Part shown: positions 1 to 12,737 of the stretch, piece by piece
Layout: the number at the start of each line of letters is the position of its first letter
Numbering within the stretch: position 1 is the first letter of the stretch
NCBI GenBank assembly: GCA_033977085.1
Contig: CP138906.1
Location: forward strand, 1,612,001 to 1,676,000
From: Apirhabdus apintestini
Lineage (GTDB): Bacteria; Pseudomonadota; Gammaproteobacteria; Enterobacterales; Enterobacteriaceae
Reading direction: 5' to 3'
Length of the DNA stretch: 64,000 nucleotides
Notes under the pieces: generated by a model
Told to the model about the DNA's origin: nothing
What the model saw: only the letters and a program-made list of their open reading frames with translations
Databases searched by the model: none
Made by a program: the position numbers and the translations under genes

Positions 1-34
1 GCGCGTAACCTGCTTGCTGCCTTTCCGCTGTTAC

Positions 35-61
35 AAACCAGCCCTCTGGGCTGGTTTTTTA
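35..61 (+). terminator. Rho-independent terminator
   Basis: A perfect hairpin (AAACCAGCCC, 3-nt loop, GGGCTGGTTT) is followed by a T run. It would end a plus-strand transcript entering from before the window. A similar hairpin sits near 61265. Confidence 0.75.
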
Positions 62-332
62 CTCCAATGAAAAGATGTTCAGGTTTTGGATTTAATTGAA
101 TAAATTACTTTTCTAACCGCAGGCCGAAGGCTGGCTTGTTGATGCATTTTCCATCGGTTTGAATGATATGACACAGCTTGTATGAGGTGCGTTTTTCATT
201 CTGAGCCATCTGTGATTAATGACGCTGTATGCAGCAATATAGGCATTAAGATTATTTACAGGGCAGGGTATCAGCGTTAAGCGTGAATTTCACGTGACGT
301 TGTCACAGAAAATTGTCGCTAAATGCAGGATA
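62..332. other. Intergenic region, no gene seen
   Basis: No open frame with a convincing start and no recognised RNA was found between the leading terminator and the RprA gene. Confidence 0.5.
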
Positions 333-437
333 AAAAAAGCCCATCGTGGGAGATGGGCAAAGACTACACACAGCAATTCGTTGTTTCACTCAGGGGATTT
401 CCATGCTTATAAATCAAGGTGTTGATTCATAACCGTG
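333..437 (-). ncRNA. rprA: RprA small regulatory RNA
   Basis: Read on the minus strand this starts ACGGTTATGAATCAAC and ends in a GCCCATC...GATGGGC hairpin plus U run, closely matching E. coli RprA in sequence and length (about 105 nt). RprA is an Hfq-binding sRNA of the Rcs envelope-stress regulon that activates rpoS translation. Its place next to ydiK is the same as in E. coli, which supports the call. The core CCCCTGAGTGAAACAACGAA is preserved. Confidence 0.92.
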
Positions 438-593
438 TTATCGATGATAGCGAGGAGAAATGAAAGCGTCGATCGGATTCCTCCCAATAGTTAAAGAATA
501 ATGAAGATTTTAGCAGGAAATACGTATACAAAAGGTAAAATTATCGGTAATAGCGCTTAAAAATAGGAATTTTGATAAGTTTTATTAATAAAT

Positions 594-614
594 TCGGGCC
601 CGCGATGGGCCCGT
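594..614 (-). terminator. Putative hairpin terminator of ydiK
   Basis: A perfect CGGGCCC/GGGCCCG inverted repeat lies just after the ydiK stop on the minus strand, followed by an AT-rich stretch without a long U run. A weak terminator is likely. Confidence 0.45.
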
Positions 615-640
615 TAATGAAGGCAGAGCGCAACGCGCCC

Positions 641-1757
641 TTATAGGGCGGTTGTTGTCACATCAGGTTCGTCAAGCTGTTCAACGGCTTCTTCAGGGGT
701 TTCTGTCGGCGTTGGAATTTCATGTACCCACACGGAATAGATGCGCCAGGACACAGCCAGAACTACCGGGCCGATAAACAGACCTATCATACCAAAGGCA
801 AACATGCCGCCAATGACGCCTGACAGAATAAGCACTAGCGGTAAGTCGGCGCCCATACGAATAAGCATTGGGCGAATAACGTTATCCATCATTCCAACTA
901 CGCAGCTCCAGACTAATAAAACAGTTCCCCATGTCGTATCACCGGACCAGTAAAGCCAGATGATGGCTGGAACTAACACGGGAAGCGGGCCGAGTTGCAC
1001 CAGGCAGATCAGGATCATGGCTACGGCAAGCAGTGTGGCATAAGGAATGCCGGAAACCGCCAGCCCTATCCCACCCAAAATGCCCTGAACCAGCGCGGTT
1101 ACTACTACGCCGAGCGCAACGGCGCGGATGGCCTGAGCGGCTAATACCACCGCGGCATCGCCGCGCTGTGACGCTAACCGATAGCCGAAATGGCGGAATC
1201 CAAGCGCAACGCGCTCGCCGCGCCAGTAGAGCAAAATGCTAAACAGTAGCATCAGGCCGCAGTGCATCAGAAATCGCCCAACGTGTGCCGCCTGGCCAAG
1301 GAACCAGGTCGTAGTCGTCCCGACATAGGGGCGCACTTTTCCATCATTGCGCTGCCACCGCTATTAACCAGCGTATGCCAGCTACTATAAAGTTTAGATC
1401 CTACCAGCGGTATCGAGTTCAACCATTCCAGCTGTGGCAATGCAAGATGGCCGGCAGTGGCCCATTTTACGAGGGGAGCGCTGTTTTCAACGAAACTATT
1501 CACCAGCAACGCAATGGGAAGCACAAACAGCAGCAGTAATAAAAGCGTCATTACCAGCACGGCCAGGGCGCGTTTCCCCATAGCAAACGCTGTAGCCGTA
1601 ACATCATTGGCCAGGTGGCGATAACAACGGTCCCAGCCCAGGCAAAGCCTAAAATAAAAGGGCGCACTACCCAAAAGCAGGCGACGATCATTATTAAAAG
1701 AAAGAGAACGGACAGCAATATCTGCGTGACGTCCACGGATTGTCGATTTTTTTCCAT
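641..1757 (-). CDS. ydiK: AI-2E family membrane protein YdiK (two frameshifts as read)
   Basis: Multi-pass inner-membrane protein of the AI-2E/PerM-like transporter family, very similar to E. coli YdiK along its whole length. The start chosen (1757) gives MEKNRQSVDVTQILLS, aligning with the E. coli N-terminus and giving about 372 aa against 370. Two one-base losses break the frame, near 1575 (run of A in WGKRALA) and near 1340 (run of A in MEKVRPYVG). Both are homopolymer contractions on the coding strand and probably sequencing errors. Substrate unknown. It lies next to rprA as in E. coli. Confidence 0.88.
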
Positions 1758-1965
1758 ACCACTTACCATTAACTTGAGCGCCACACTCTGGCGCAGAGAA
1801 CTTTATCCAGTCGGATGTGTTTAATGATGATGTATTTCAGGCAGATTGCACAGAAAGTTTGCTTCACAATACTGACGACGGATAACAAAAAAATATGATA
1901 CAACACGAAGATACAACGCAAACAAGAACTTCACACTTCAACTCTCTAAATGGACCGGGCAGGCA

Positions 1966-4900
1966 ATGATCCCACAAATTTCTCAGGCGCCGGGCCTGTT
2001 ACAGGCGGTGCTTGATTTTTTACAGGAACTGGAGCAGCAAGGATTTACCGGTGACGCCACAACGCGCTACGCCGAAAGGCTGACTATGGCGACGGATAAT
2101 AGCGTATACCAGCTATTACCCGATGCTGTGCTTTTCCCTCGTTCAACGGCGGACGTCGCACTAGTGGCGCGCATTGCCGACGATGCGCGCTTTCAGTGCC
2201 TGGCCTTTACGCCGCGCGGTGGCGGAACGGGCACCAACGGACAGGCGCTTAACCACGGTATAGTGGTCGATATGTCGCGCTATATGAATAGGATTATTGA
2301 GATTAATCCTGAAGAAGGCTGGGTACGCGTGGAAGCTGGCGTGATTAAAGATCAATTAAACCTGTCTCTGCGCCCGTACGGTTTTTTCTTCTCACCGGAG
2401 CTATCAACCAGCAACCGCGCTACGCTTGGTGGAATGATCAATACGGATGCATCCGGGCAGGGTTCTTTGGTGTACGGTAAAACGTCCGATCATGTATTGG
2501 GAGTACGCGCCGTGCTGCTAGGCGGCGAAATACTTGATACTCGCCAGATGCCCGCCGCGCTGGCACGGGTGCTCGGCAAAGAAAATACGCAGACCGGGCG
2601 AATATATCGAACGGTATTTGATCGTTGCCAGGCACAGCGCTCACTGATTCTTGAAAAATTTCCGCAGCTAAACCGTTTTCTAACCGGCTACGATCTTCGA
2701 CACGTTTTTAATGAGGATATGACCCAGTTTGATCTGACGCGCATTCTCACCGGTTCTGAAGGCACGCTGGCATTTATTACCGAAGCGCGGCTGAATATTA
2801 CGCCGATACCTAAGGTGCGCCGCCTGGTGAATGTGAAATATGACTCGTTCGATGCCGCGCTGCGCAGCGCGCCTTTCATGGTTGATGCCGCCGCGCTTTC
2901 CGTAGAAACCATTGACTCCACGGTACTTAATCTCGCGCGCGAGGACATCGTCTGGCATTCGGTGCGGGAACATATCTCGGACGTGCCGGGAAAAACCATG
3001 GCCGGATTAAATATCGTCGAGTTCGCTGGCGATGATGAGGTGCAGATAGATGCACGGGTATCCGCATTATGCGCCCGGCTGGATGCCGGCATCGCGAGCC
3101 AGGAAAGCGGGATCATTGGCTGGCAGTTGTGTCGCGATATTGCGAGCATTGAACGTATATATGCTATGCGCAAAAAGCCGTTGGTCTGTTAGGCAATGCG
3201 CCAGGTCAGGCAAAACCAATTCCTTTTGTGGAAGACACTTGCGTACTGCCGCAGCATTTAGCCGATTATATTACCGAATTCCGGGCGCTGCTGGACCAAC
3301 ATGGTTTGAATTACGGTATGTTCGGGCACGTTGACGCCGGGGTTTTGCACGTGCGCCCGGCGCTGGATATGTGCGATCCACGGCAAGAAGCGCTGTTAAC
3401 GCAAATTTCGGATGCGGTAGTGGCGCTAACGGCTAAATATGGCGGATTACTGTGGGGGAACACGGCAAAGGGTTTCGTGCGCAGTATAGCCCGGCTTTTT
3501 TGGTGAGACGCTGTATGCGGAACTGCGGGAAATTAAAGCGGCTTTTGATCCCTATAATCGGCTTAACCCCGGGAAAATCTGCCCGCCTGCGGGAATAGAT
3601 ACACCAATGTGGCAGGTCGATGCGATTAAACGCGGCACCTACGATCGGCAAATTCCCGGAGCGGTACGCAATGCCTGGCGCGGCGCGATGACCTGTAATG
3701 GCAACGGACTATGTTTCAATTTTGATGTTCGCAGCCCCATGTGCCCATCGATGAAAATCACCCGTGAACGGGTACATTCGCCCAAAGGCCGCGCCGGGTT
3801 GATCCGCGAATGGCTGCGGCTGCTGGCAGAAGAGGGCGTTAACCCAGTTCAGCTGGAACAGGCGCTGGCGCATCAAAAACCAGCCTGCGTCATTTGATCA
3901 AGCGGGTGCGTAATACCTGGTATGCGCGCAGAGGGGAGTATGATTTCTCTCATGAAGTTAAAATTGCAATGTCGGGTTGCCTGGCTTGTAAAGCCTGCTC
4001 TACGCAGTGTCCGGTAAAAATCGACGTGCCGGAGTTTCGTGCGCGCTTTCTGCAGCTTTATCATACGCGCTATTTGCGGCCGCTACGCGATCGCGTTGTG
4101 GCCAACGTTGAAAGCTATGCGCCTTTGATGGCGCGCGCGCCGCGCGCGTTTAATGCCGTGCTTTCTCAGCCGTGGGTGCGCCATTTCACGGCGCGCCGCA
4201 TTGGTATGGTGGATTTACCTGCATTATCGGTGCCTTCGCTGCAGCGGCAACTGGTCAAACATCCCAGTGCGAATATGACGCTAGAGCAATTAGAAAGGCT
4301 AAGTTCGCAAGAGCGCAGTCGGACCTTACTTATCGTGCAGGATCCGTTTACCAGCTATTATGATGCGCCCGTGGTGGCTGATTTCGTCGCCCTGGCGGAT
4401 AAGCTCGGCTGGCGCCCCGTACTACTTCCTTTTTCACCCAACGGTAAAGCCGCGCATATTAAAGGATTTTTACAGCAATTCGCTAAAACGGCCCGTAAAA
4501 CCGCAGATTTTCTTAATCGCATCGCCAGGCTGGGGATGCCGATGGCCGGCGTGGATCCTGCGTTGGTGCTATGTTATCGCGATGAATATCGTCAGGCGCT
4601 GGGCGAGGCGCGCGGTGATTTCCAGGTCCAGCTGGCACAGGAATGGCTGCTGTCTGCTCTGGCGGAGCGTTCGCGGCAAACGGCAGGAGGGGAACCCTGG
4701 TATTTGTTTGGCCACTGCACCGAATCGACGGCGCTTCCCGATACGGGAAAGCAGTGGGCTGAGATTTTTGCCCGCTGCGGCGCTGTCCTGGAAAATGTCC
4801 AGGTTGGCTGCTGTGGAATGGCAGGCACATATGGCCATGAGGCGCAGCATCTTCAGAACTCATTGGGGATTTATGCGCTTTCCTGGCATCAGGCGCTGCA

Positions 4901-5018
4901 GCGATTGCCGCGCGACCGCTGCCTTGCAAGCGGCTACTCATGCCGCAGCCAGGTAAAACGTACGGAGGGCAACGGCATTCGCCATCCTTTACAGGCTTTA
5001 CTGGAGATTTTGACATGA
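1966..5018 (+). CDS. ydiJ: FAD/Fe-S dehydrogenase YdiJ (frameshifted as read)
   Basis: Large cytoplasmic flavoprotein of about 1018 aa after frame repair, equal to E. coli YdiJ, which is regarded as a D-2-hydroxyglutarate dehydrogenase. Order of domains: FAD-binding type 4 (PRGGGTGTNGQ, 2214-2244; GGMINTDASGQGS), FAD-oxidase C domain, 4Fe-4S ferredoxin motif CLACKACSTQCP near 3980, and a C-terminal cysteine-rich CCG domain (GCCGMAGTYGHE near 4810). Frame breaks at about 3172-3176 (A5 where A6 is needed), 3450 (G run), 3500 (T run) and 3885 (C run), all one-base losses. Its stop overlaps the menI start (ATGA), so the two are translationally coupled. Confidence 0.88.
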
Positions 5019-5424
5019 TTTGGCGGCGAGAAATTACCCTTGAGGCCCTGAACGCGCTTGGCAGCGATAATATGGTCGGGCACGTTGATATTCGGTTTGA
5101 ACGCATTGATGCGCAAACGCTGGAAGCCAGCATGCCGGTTGATTATCGCACCCGCCAGCCGTTTGGCTTATTGCACGGTGGCGCATCGGTGGTTCTGGCG
5201 GAAACGCTTGGGTCGGTTGCAGGTTGGTTGAGTACGGAAGGGGAACAAAAAGTGGTTGGGCTTGAGATTAACGCCAATCATATACGCCCGGTTCATGAGG
5301 GCGCGTGCGCGGCGTTTGCCGCGCCATTCACGTGGGGCGCCGTCACCAGGTATGGCAAATTGATATTTTCAATGCGCAAAATGAAATGTGCTGTACTACG
5401 CGATTAACCACGGCGGTGATTTAG
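5015..5424 (+). CDS. menI: 1,4-dihydroxy-2-naphthoyl-CoA hydrolase MenI (one frameshift)
   Basis: Hotdog-fold thioesterase that releases DHNA from DHNA-CoA in menaquinone synthesis. The active-site segment HGGASVVLAETLGS with its catalytic Glu is intact. One base is missing near 5305, after which the family C-terminus (HVGRRHQVWQIDIF, then LTTAVI and stop) continues in another frame; 136 aa after repair, as in E. coli. It overlaps ydiJ by 4 nt. In E. coli sufABCDSE follows; here the next gene is convergent and unrelated. Confidence 0.87.
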
Positions 5425-5467
5425 GCTTATGCGCTGAAAGGCGGGGCGCAGGTTTCGAAGCTGCGCT

Positions 5468-6631
5468 TTACTTAGCTTCCGTACAGCCTTTGCCCGCCTT
5501 CGACATCATACTCAACGTAAAGTCATCGCTTTTGTGGGCAAACGCGGCCAGAGTGGGAAAGTCTGCCCAGTGGTAAAACTGCGCTGGCGGCGGCAGGGCT
5601 TTCATATGGCGTGAGGGGAAAAGGCGCAGTTCCCCGCTTTATCAAGGTCCAGGCCCGCGACGGAGGCGGGTAAAGACAGTAATACAGGAGGGCTTCGCTC
5701 GCCCGGCACGGACGTTGGCAAGCGACTATTGCCGACAAAATAGTTGCGATATAAAACCAAAAACTTATCTGGCACCGCGCGTTTACTGCACCACCATACT
5801 CCATCCAGCATATCGAACTGAAAGCGGGTCAGCCTTGCGGGCTGTGCGCCTAATTGCCTGAGCGCGGCAGGTAAGGCTTTTGACAGCGCCGCATTAAATT
5901 CCCCTTTGACGCGCCTTCGCCGCTAAGAAGCAAAGAGGCGGATAGCCGGGCACCTAACAAATTAGAGTAGAGATCTTCCGGTGAAAATGCAGAAATTTCC
6001 TCAGAGAAACCAGGCACAGAGCGGAAACCGTACCACTGAGCTATTTCATGCCAGGCGGCAACCTGGAATGCGATATGCGCTGATATCCATACTGCCAGCG
6101 TATAAGCCTGCGCGGCGTCTTCCGGAATAGCAAAAGGAAAAAAGATAATCTGGCGCTGCGCCAGCTCATCATCAAGCCGTAGGGTAAAAGCCTTGCCAAG
6201 GCGTGGATAGAAGCTGGCTGAACAAGTAGAATGTCATGTCCGCCGTATCGCGCACGTGGGCAATATCAATAAAGCCCCTCGCTGTGTATACAAAATACCG
6301 TTTTTTCCTGGCTCATCCCGGCAATTTGTCTGGCAGCGCCCAGCAGGCTGTCATTATAGGCATGATGACCCAGGCTTTCTGTGTCAACGACATTATTAAC
6401 CCGATACAAAGGTACAGGAATAAACCCCAGTTTGGCTTTCAGGTTGTAACCAAATGCACAGCAGGGGCGGAGCCCGCCTGGGGCTGACAGAGGGGCTGTG
6501 ACGGGCCAGGCTTGTGTAGCCTGAAGTTGAGGGACGGCAGCAAGAGCGGCTTCTGTCGTGAGAGCCTGAAGACTTAAAGGAAATATCAACAGTGCCAGAG
6601 CAAGCGTCCGACCGGTATTCGAAAAAATCAA
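5468..6631 (-). CDS. DUF4056-like secreted protein (frameshifted as read)
   Basis: Third gene of a minus-strand cluster. A hydrophobic N-terminus (LALALLIFPLSLQAL) looks like a signal peptide, followed by GLRPCCAFGYNLKAK, LGHHAYNDSL, RGGFIDIAHVRDTADMTFYLFSQ, WHEIAQWYG and FSPEDLYSNLLGAR, which I associate with the DUF4056 family; function unknown. Start is TTG at 6631, overlapping the TGA of the upstream Omp85 gene, implying coupled translation. Frame breaks in an A run and a G run near 6285-6305, near 5925 and near 5625 look like homopolymer losses. The product ends KGCTEAK at 5468, convergent with menI. Confidence 0.72.
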
Positions 6632-7367
6632 AATGCCTCCCCGGCCTGGAAATAAAATCCGCTGCTGTTTTTCCCAAGGCCATAATCGAGACGGACATTG
6701 AAGCCGGGTTTGAAGGTGAAGCGATATCCGGTGCCGACGGTAGGGAGCCGGGGTTTCGCGTTAGTCCGTGCCATCTCGATGCCATGGTGCCTGCTCCTGC
6801 CCAGAGTACATATCCATGCCGCCAGTTAAGTTTCTGACGATATTCGAGCTGAGTACTGAGCGTATTACGATCCCGGTAACGCCCTTCGTAGTATCCGCGC
6901 ATTCTGTGGCTGTTTCCCAGCGATGGTAGTTGATTCCAGGGAACGTTTCCCTGTGTAAATGCGCCGTTAGTCTCCCAGGCTAATTCACGCATGTTGCCCA
7001 GCGCGAAATAGCTTCTCAATTGGGCTTCATAGCGTTCAAAGCGGCTATCGCTGCCGGTGTCCGGTGAAAAATGGGCATAGCCAAGCTGAGCTAACACGCC
7101 ATGGCGCGGATTAGGAATGAAATCGCGCGTGTCATAGCGCAGGCTGGTAGCAAACCCGCTACTGAACACGCTCTCACCAGCGCGTTCATCGGTAATGGTG
7201 TGTTTTTGTTTATGCTGAATGCGCGCGGCGTGCATCGAGGCTAAAGACCAGCCTAAACCAAGCCAACTATTCGGCGCGAACTCAGTTAGCCATTCCGGAT
7301 GTCAACAACGGGTAAAAAGTGATCCACTTACCGTCACCACCAACGGTCTAATATTGATCCACCTTGC

Positions 7368-8146
7368 TTACTCAGGATTAGCTTCCGCTATAACCCCGGC
7401 CTTTCGTTTCTGCTTCAGTCGATAGCTCTCTCCTTTTATCTGGACTACGTGTGAGTGATGTAAGATCCGGTCCAGCATTGCCGATGTCAGGGCTGCATCA
7501 CCCGCGAACGTCTGGTCCCACTGCCCGAACGGCAGGTTAGAGGTCAGGATCATCGCGCTCTTTTCGTAACGTTTGGCAATGACCTGGAAGAACAGCTTTG
7601 CCTCTTCCTGGCTGAACGGCAGATAGCCTATTTCGTCGATGATGAGCAGTTTGGGGGCCATGACACCGCGATTGAGTGTCGTTTTGTAACGCCCCTGACG
7701 CTGGGAAGTCGACGAGCTGTAACAGCAGGTCCGCTGCTGTTGTGAAGCGAACCTTGATGCCCGCCCGTACTGCCTCGTAGCCCATGGCTATCGCCAGATG
7801 TGTTTTCCCCACGCCCGAGGGGCCCAGCAACACGATGTTTTCGTTACGTTCGATGAAGCTCAGGGAACGCAGCGACTGGATTTGCTTCTGAGGTGCGCCG
7901 GTGGCGAAGGTGAAGTCGTATTCCTCGAACGTCTTCACCGCCGGGAAGGCTGCCATCCGCGTGTACATCGCCTGTTTACGCTGATGCCGGGCCAGTTTCT
8001 CCTCATGTAGCAGGTGCTCCAGGAAGTCCATATAGCTCCATTCCTGATCCACTGCCTGTTGCGACAGTGCCGGCGCCGCGCCGATAAGGCTGTCCAGCTG
8101 GGCTGTTCAGCAAGCACCATCAGCCGTTGATGTTGTAGTTCGACCA

Positions 8147-8150
<4 letters not shown>
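7368..8150 (-). CDS. istB: IstB helper ATPase, copy 1 (frameshifted)
   Basis: AAA+ DnaC-like ATPase that helps the IstA transposase select targets. The Walker A motif GPSGVGKTH and Walker B LLIIDEIGYLP are visible. Two frame breaks: near 8095 (C run in the N-terminal region, shared by all three copies) and at 7714, where CAGCTG in the other copies is read with an inserted base. Start ATG at 8150 overlaps the istA stop. Confidence 0.85.
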
Positions 8151-9168
<1,018 letters not shown>

Positions 9169-9723
9169 AAGCTCCCCTGTATTCAGAGGAGCAGATTAAC
9201 CCCTGGATCAGTTTTCAACCGCTGGGGTGGATCGGTTTGCACCGTTGGTAACACCGGATGCAGGGCAAATGTTTTATCCGTATATTGTTGACGCCGATGA
9301 TTATCCCGCGCGGAGGAAAACCCTGAACCCCAGTACCATGTCGGTGTGTTATTCAGGCTGCCACTAATAAAAAAACGCTGCCTGTCCCCGGCAAGAAAAG
9401 TGTGATTATCAAGCGTTAGTCCAAAGGCACCGGTAGAGCTGGCGTAAGTGTTTAACGTCACCGTAGAGTTTTGACTGACAGAATCTTTGGGCGAGGGGCG
9501 ATAAAGACCAACTACGGCGGCACCAAGGCCTATCCCAAGCTCCGGGGTATAAAAGGCCCGGGCATGACTCCCCAGTCAATACCTTTTGAAGCATCAAATT
9601 TACCATCAGCGCCAAGGGAATTTAGCCATGAATCGATTTGCTGATGAGAGGGAAGCGCCGCGTGGCTATAACAGGAAAATGCGCTGACGAAAATCACCAG
9701 CGCATTGAAGTGCACTCGCGTCA

Positions 9724-10818
9724 TTAGAAACGGAACTCGCCGGAAACAAAGACGCTATTACGTTTCGCAAAACCCACTTCAGTCGTGACATTAAAGTGGC
9801 GGGTAATTTCGTACTGCGCGCCGACCAGCATATTCCACTGGGACTGGAGGTGCTGTTTTACGTTAAAGCGCCCTTTGTTTTCACCATTAGCAATATTCAT
9901 TAGGCCGCTTAATTCAGCAGACATGGTCAAATCGTTAAGGTCGCCCTTAAAAGTCTGCTGAATGTCCTGATACATAGTGCCAACCCACAGGTTGAGATGA
10001 CCGGGAGCAAGATGTAAGCGCGATGCACCGGGTGTCGTAAAGCGGTATCCGATGCGCGGGGAAACGGTTAAAGCATCAATACTGCCATCAAGAACATCAA
10101 AGTGGGTTTGGGTATAATTTAAATCGACTAAGCCGAACCAGTTATCATAACCGCTTGTTAAAACGGTACCGACCCCATAAGTCGTGCCCTTAAATTTAAG
10201 CGTAAAGTTAAGGTCCTTTAATTGCCCGCTTTCGTACATATTGTGAACGGCACCGGCAATAATTTTACCCATAAAATCGCCGCTGGGTATGCTATCCGGG
10301 TTAGAGTCCACTGAAACGTGAGATACTGAGCTGCCGCGCGTTTTACCTACCAAAGCGTAAACATTCATAAACGGTAATACCCAGGCGTCCAGTTTTACCG
10401 TGCGCGTTTTGCTTTTTCGCGGGTTTTCCCGACTTTAATATCAAATAAATCGGAGGGCAGATTATAGCTGTCCCAGCCCAGCCCGGAAAATCGAATGCTA
10501 TCGACGTTAATATCCTGACGCATATTCATATAGTTAATATTAATGCCGAAAGGTTCCGGGAGTTCATAACCCATTGCGCGGGCTTTAGCCCCCAAAAAGG
10601 CAATAACGTATCGTTCTGCGTCGGTATTGAATTATTCGCCGCTGTTTTTGCGCTGCTGCGCCCACGGCTTCAAAAGATTGCGTCGGCTCTGATTTATTTT
10701 TCAGTGCACTATAGGAGAACGACTCCGGTTCTGGGGTGGCTGCCAGGCTGGCCGAAGAATAAGCAACTATGCCCAGTAGCGTAAATGACAGGCAGGCCGA
10801 AAGAGGTTTCACGTTCAT
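9724..10818 (-). CDS. Putative outer-membrane beta-barrel protein (frameshifted)
   Basis: First gene of the three-gene cluster. The start at 10818 gives a signal peptide (MNVKPLSACLSFTLLGIVAYSSASLA, cleaved after A-L-A-A). The rest has alternating hydrophobic/polar strands with glycine turns and ends VFVSGEFRF, a C-terminal Phe typical of barrels. Three one-base losses (A run near 10648, T run near 10635, A run near 10405) separate the signal, middle and barrel parts; the repaired product is roughly 365 aa. I do not recognise a named family. Its TAA overlaps the ATG of the Omp85 gene. An upstream alternative start (GTG at 10908) exists but gives a worse signal peptide. Confidence 0.6.
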
Positions 10819-11643
10819 GTAGGAGTTATCGCCATTTTCTTTGATGAGTGCATTGCGCATGGAGGATGCAAAGACGGGGATTATATTCGGAATAAATACG
10901 ATAGACACGGCATATTGTGCTGATATAAGCCAAGGCTAAATGCGATTAACTAAAATCGTGTATTCTCCATTTTCATAAACTTTATTTTTACTTATTATAT
11001 AAATCATTATTACCTTTATTTTTCATTTTCCGTGTCGATCAAACTATTTTATTATCGCGAATGTGTTCTTAATATCCGAAGGTTGTCGTGTTTTGTGAAG
11101 AATTATACGAGCACGCGATTAGCCACTAAGTGCCCCGCCAGAACCTTATTGATCCTTTATCCCTTATCCCTTATCCCTTTAACAAATTATGGCAGTGCTT
11201 AAGTAACAGGGAATGGTCTTTGGCGTTAATTATTTGCGCTAAGCGCGCTGACGCGAGCTGAACCAATTTATTGTCTGCTGATTACTGGCGTAAAGGCAGC
11301 GCGATCGCTATGCAAAGGAAGCGTATCCGACAAACATAAGCAATCTGTTGATGGGGATGAGCCTTGAGAATAAGTGGGAAACTATTCATGGGCGAAAATG
11401 ACGATGTAGGGAGCAGGTTTATCAAGACCGCCGTTAGGCCCTGGACAGGCGCCTTATTGATAGCATGGCGAGTCATTCGCCTATTTCTTCCCCGTCAGGG
11501 TCGTATGTTTCACTGCCCGACTGTGGCTAATTAAGCGTTTATGCCTAAACTTCAAAGAACACTTGTATGGTGTTAACGGCTGCGTAAGCGGTCTTTTGCC
11601 TTTCAGCATTCCGGTTGATTCCGGTGAACACAGGAATGTCAAT
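10819..11643. other. 825-bp intergenic region, AT-rich, no gene seen
   Basis: Separates the divergent outer-membrane cluster and ldtE. About 10925-11080 is strongly AT-rich and probably contains the cluster promoter. No remnant of suf genes was seen. Short open frames (for example 11282-11476 minus) lack homology or good ribosome sites. Confidence 0.5.
11154..11180. repeat. Short tandem repeat of CCCTTAT
   Basis: Heptamer CCCTTAT occurs twice exactly (11161-11174) with imperfect flanking copies (TCCTTTAT before, CCCTTT after). Confidence 0.8.
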
Positions 11644-12677
11644 ATGAAAAGCGCGACTTCTCTTCTTATCCCCATGACGTTTTGTTCGCTGATGTTTAGC
11701 ACTACGGCACTGGCCGTCGAATATCCATTGCCGCCGCCGGGTAGTCGGCTGATTGGGCAGAATATCTCTTATGTTGTTCCTGAGGATGGTTACAGCCTGG
11801 CTGATATCGCTGCTCGCTATCAGACCGGCGTGCTGTTGATGTTAGAAGCGAATAATACCGCTGACCCCTGGCTGCCTAAGCCAGGGAGTACACTGACCAT
11901 TCCAGCGCAGATGCTGCTGCCTGATACTCCACGCGAAGGGATTGTTATTAATCTGGCGGAACTACGGCTGTATTATTATCCGCCCGGGAGCGGGCGAGTA
12001 GATGTCTATCCAATCGGCATCGGTCAATTGGGCAGAGAAACACCGGTGATGGTGACGCGCATTAGTCAGAAAATCCCCAATCCAACGTGGACCCCAACGG
12101 CTAATATACGCGCTCGTTCTCTTGCTCAGGGAATTAAACTCCCTGCGGTTGTCCCTGCAGGGCCGAACAATCCACTGGGTCGCTATGCGTTGCGCCTGGA
12201 GCAGGGCGGTGGCGAGTATCTGATTCATGGCACAAATGTGGCGCGCAGCGTGGGCCTGCGAGTGAGTTCTGGCTGTATACGGCTGCGCAGTGCGGACATA
12301 AAAGCGCTTTTTCCAGAGTTGCCGCCGGTACCCGTGTGCAAATTATCAATGAACCTATTAAATACTCCGCCGAGCCAAACGGGCGGCGCTACATTGAGGT
12401 ACATCAGCCGCTTTCAAGTAACGACTGGGAAAATCCGCAGACAGTCCCTCTGGCCCCGAGCGCTTCTTTTCAGCGCTTTTTAGCGGCAGCAGATATTAAT
12501 AAGGCGGAAATGGATGCCGTTTTGAGGCGCAGAGCAGGGTATCCCGTACCCGTGACGGTTAACAGTGGCTCTGTGCCGCTATATGAGAATGCGAAGAGAG
12601 AGTCACGGCAGCCAGGGCTGGTGGAAGCAAAACAGGATGGGGATCGGTTAACCGGAAATAATGATGGTTTGCTGTAG
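11644..12677 (+). CDS. ldtE: L,D-transpeptidase LdtE (one frameshift as read)
   Basis: Periplasmic YkuD-family L,D-transpeptidase making 3-3 peptidoglycan cross-links. In order: signal peptide (start MKSATSLLIPMTFCSLMFSTTALA), a LysM-like segment (YVVPEDGYSLADIAARYQTG), and the catalytic domain with HGTNVARSVGLRVSSGCIRL, whose Cys is the nucleophile. One base is missing near 12328 (GG read as G); the other frame continues AGTRVQIINEPIKYS to the stop at 12677, about 344 aa. Its position beside lpp matches E. coli ynhG, where sufE would be the other neighbour. Confidence 0.9.
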
Positions 12678-12693
12678 AGACTGTTGATACAAC

Positions 12694-12725
12694 AAAAAAA
12701 TGGCGCATTGAATGCGCCATTTTTA
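12694..12725 (-). terminator. lpp rho-independent terminator (possibly bidirectional)
   Basis: Perfect hairpin AATGGCGCATT/AATGCGCCATT flanked by A and T runs, directly after the lpp stop and also able to stop ldtE transcription. Confidence 0.88.
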
Positions 12726-12737
12726 TTACCCAAACTC

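Noticed and set aside
1966..5018. ydiJ as several separate genes
   Set aside because: Each piece is a consecutive part of one 1018-aa protein and the breaks are single missing bases.
4513..5133. 206-codon minus-strand frame over ydiJ/menI
   Set aside because: Antisense shadow; no homology or start signal.
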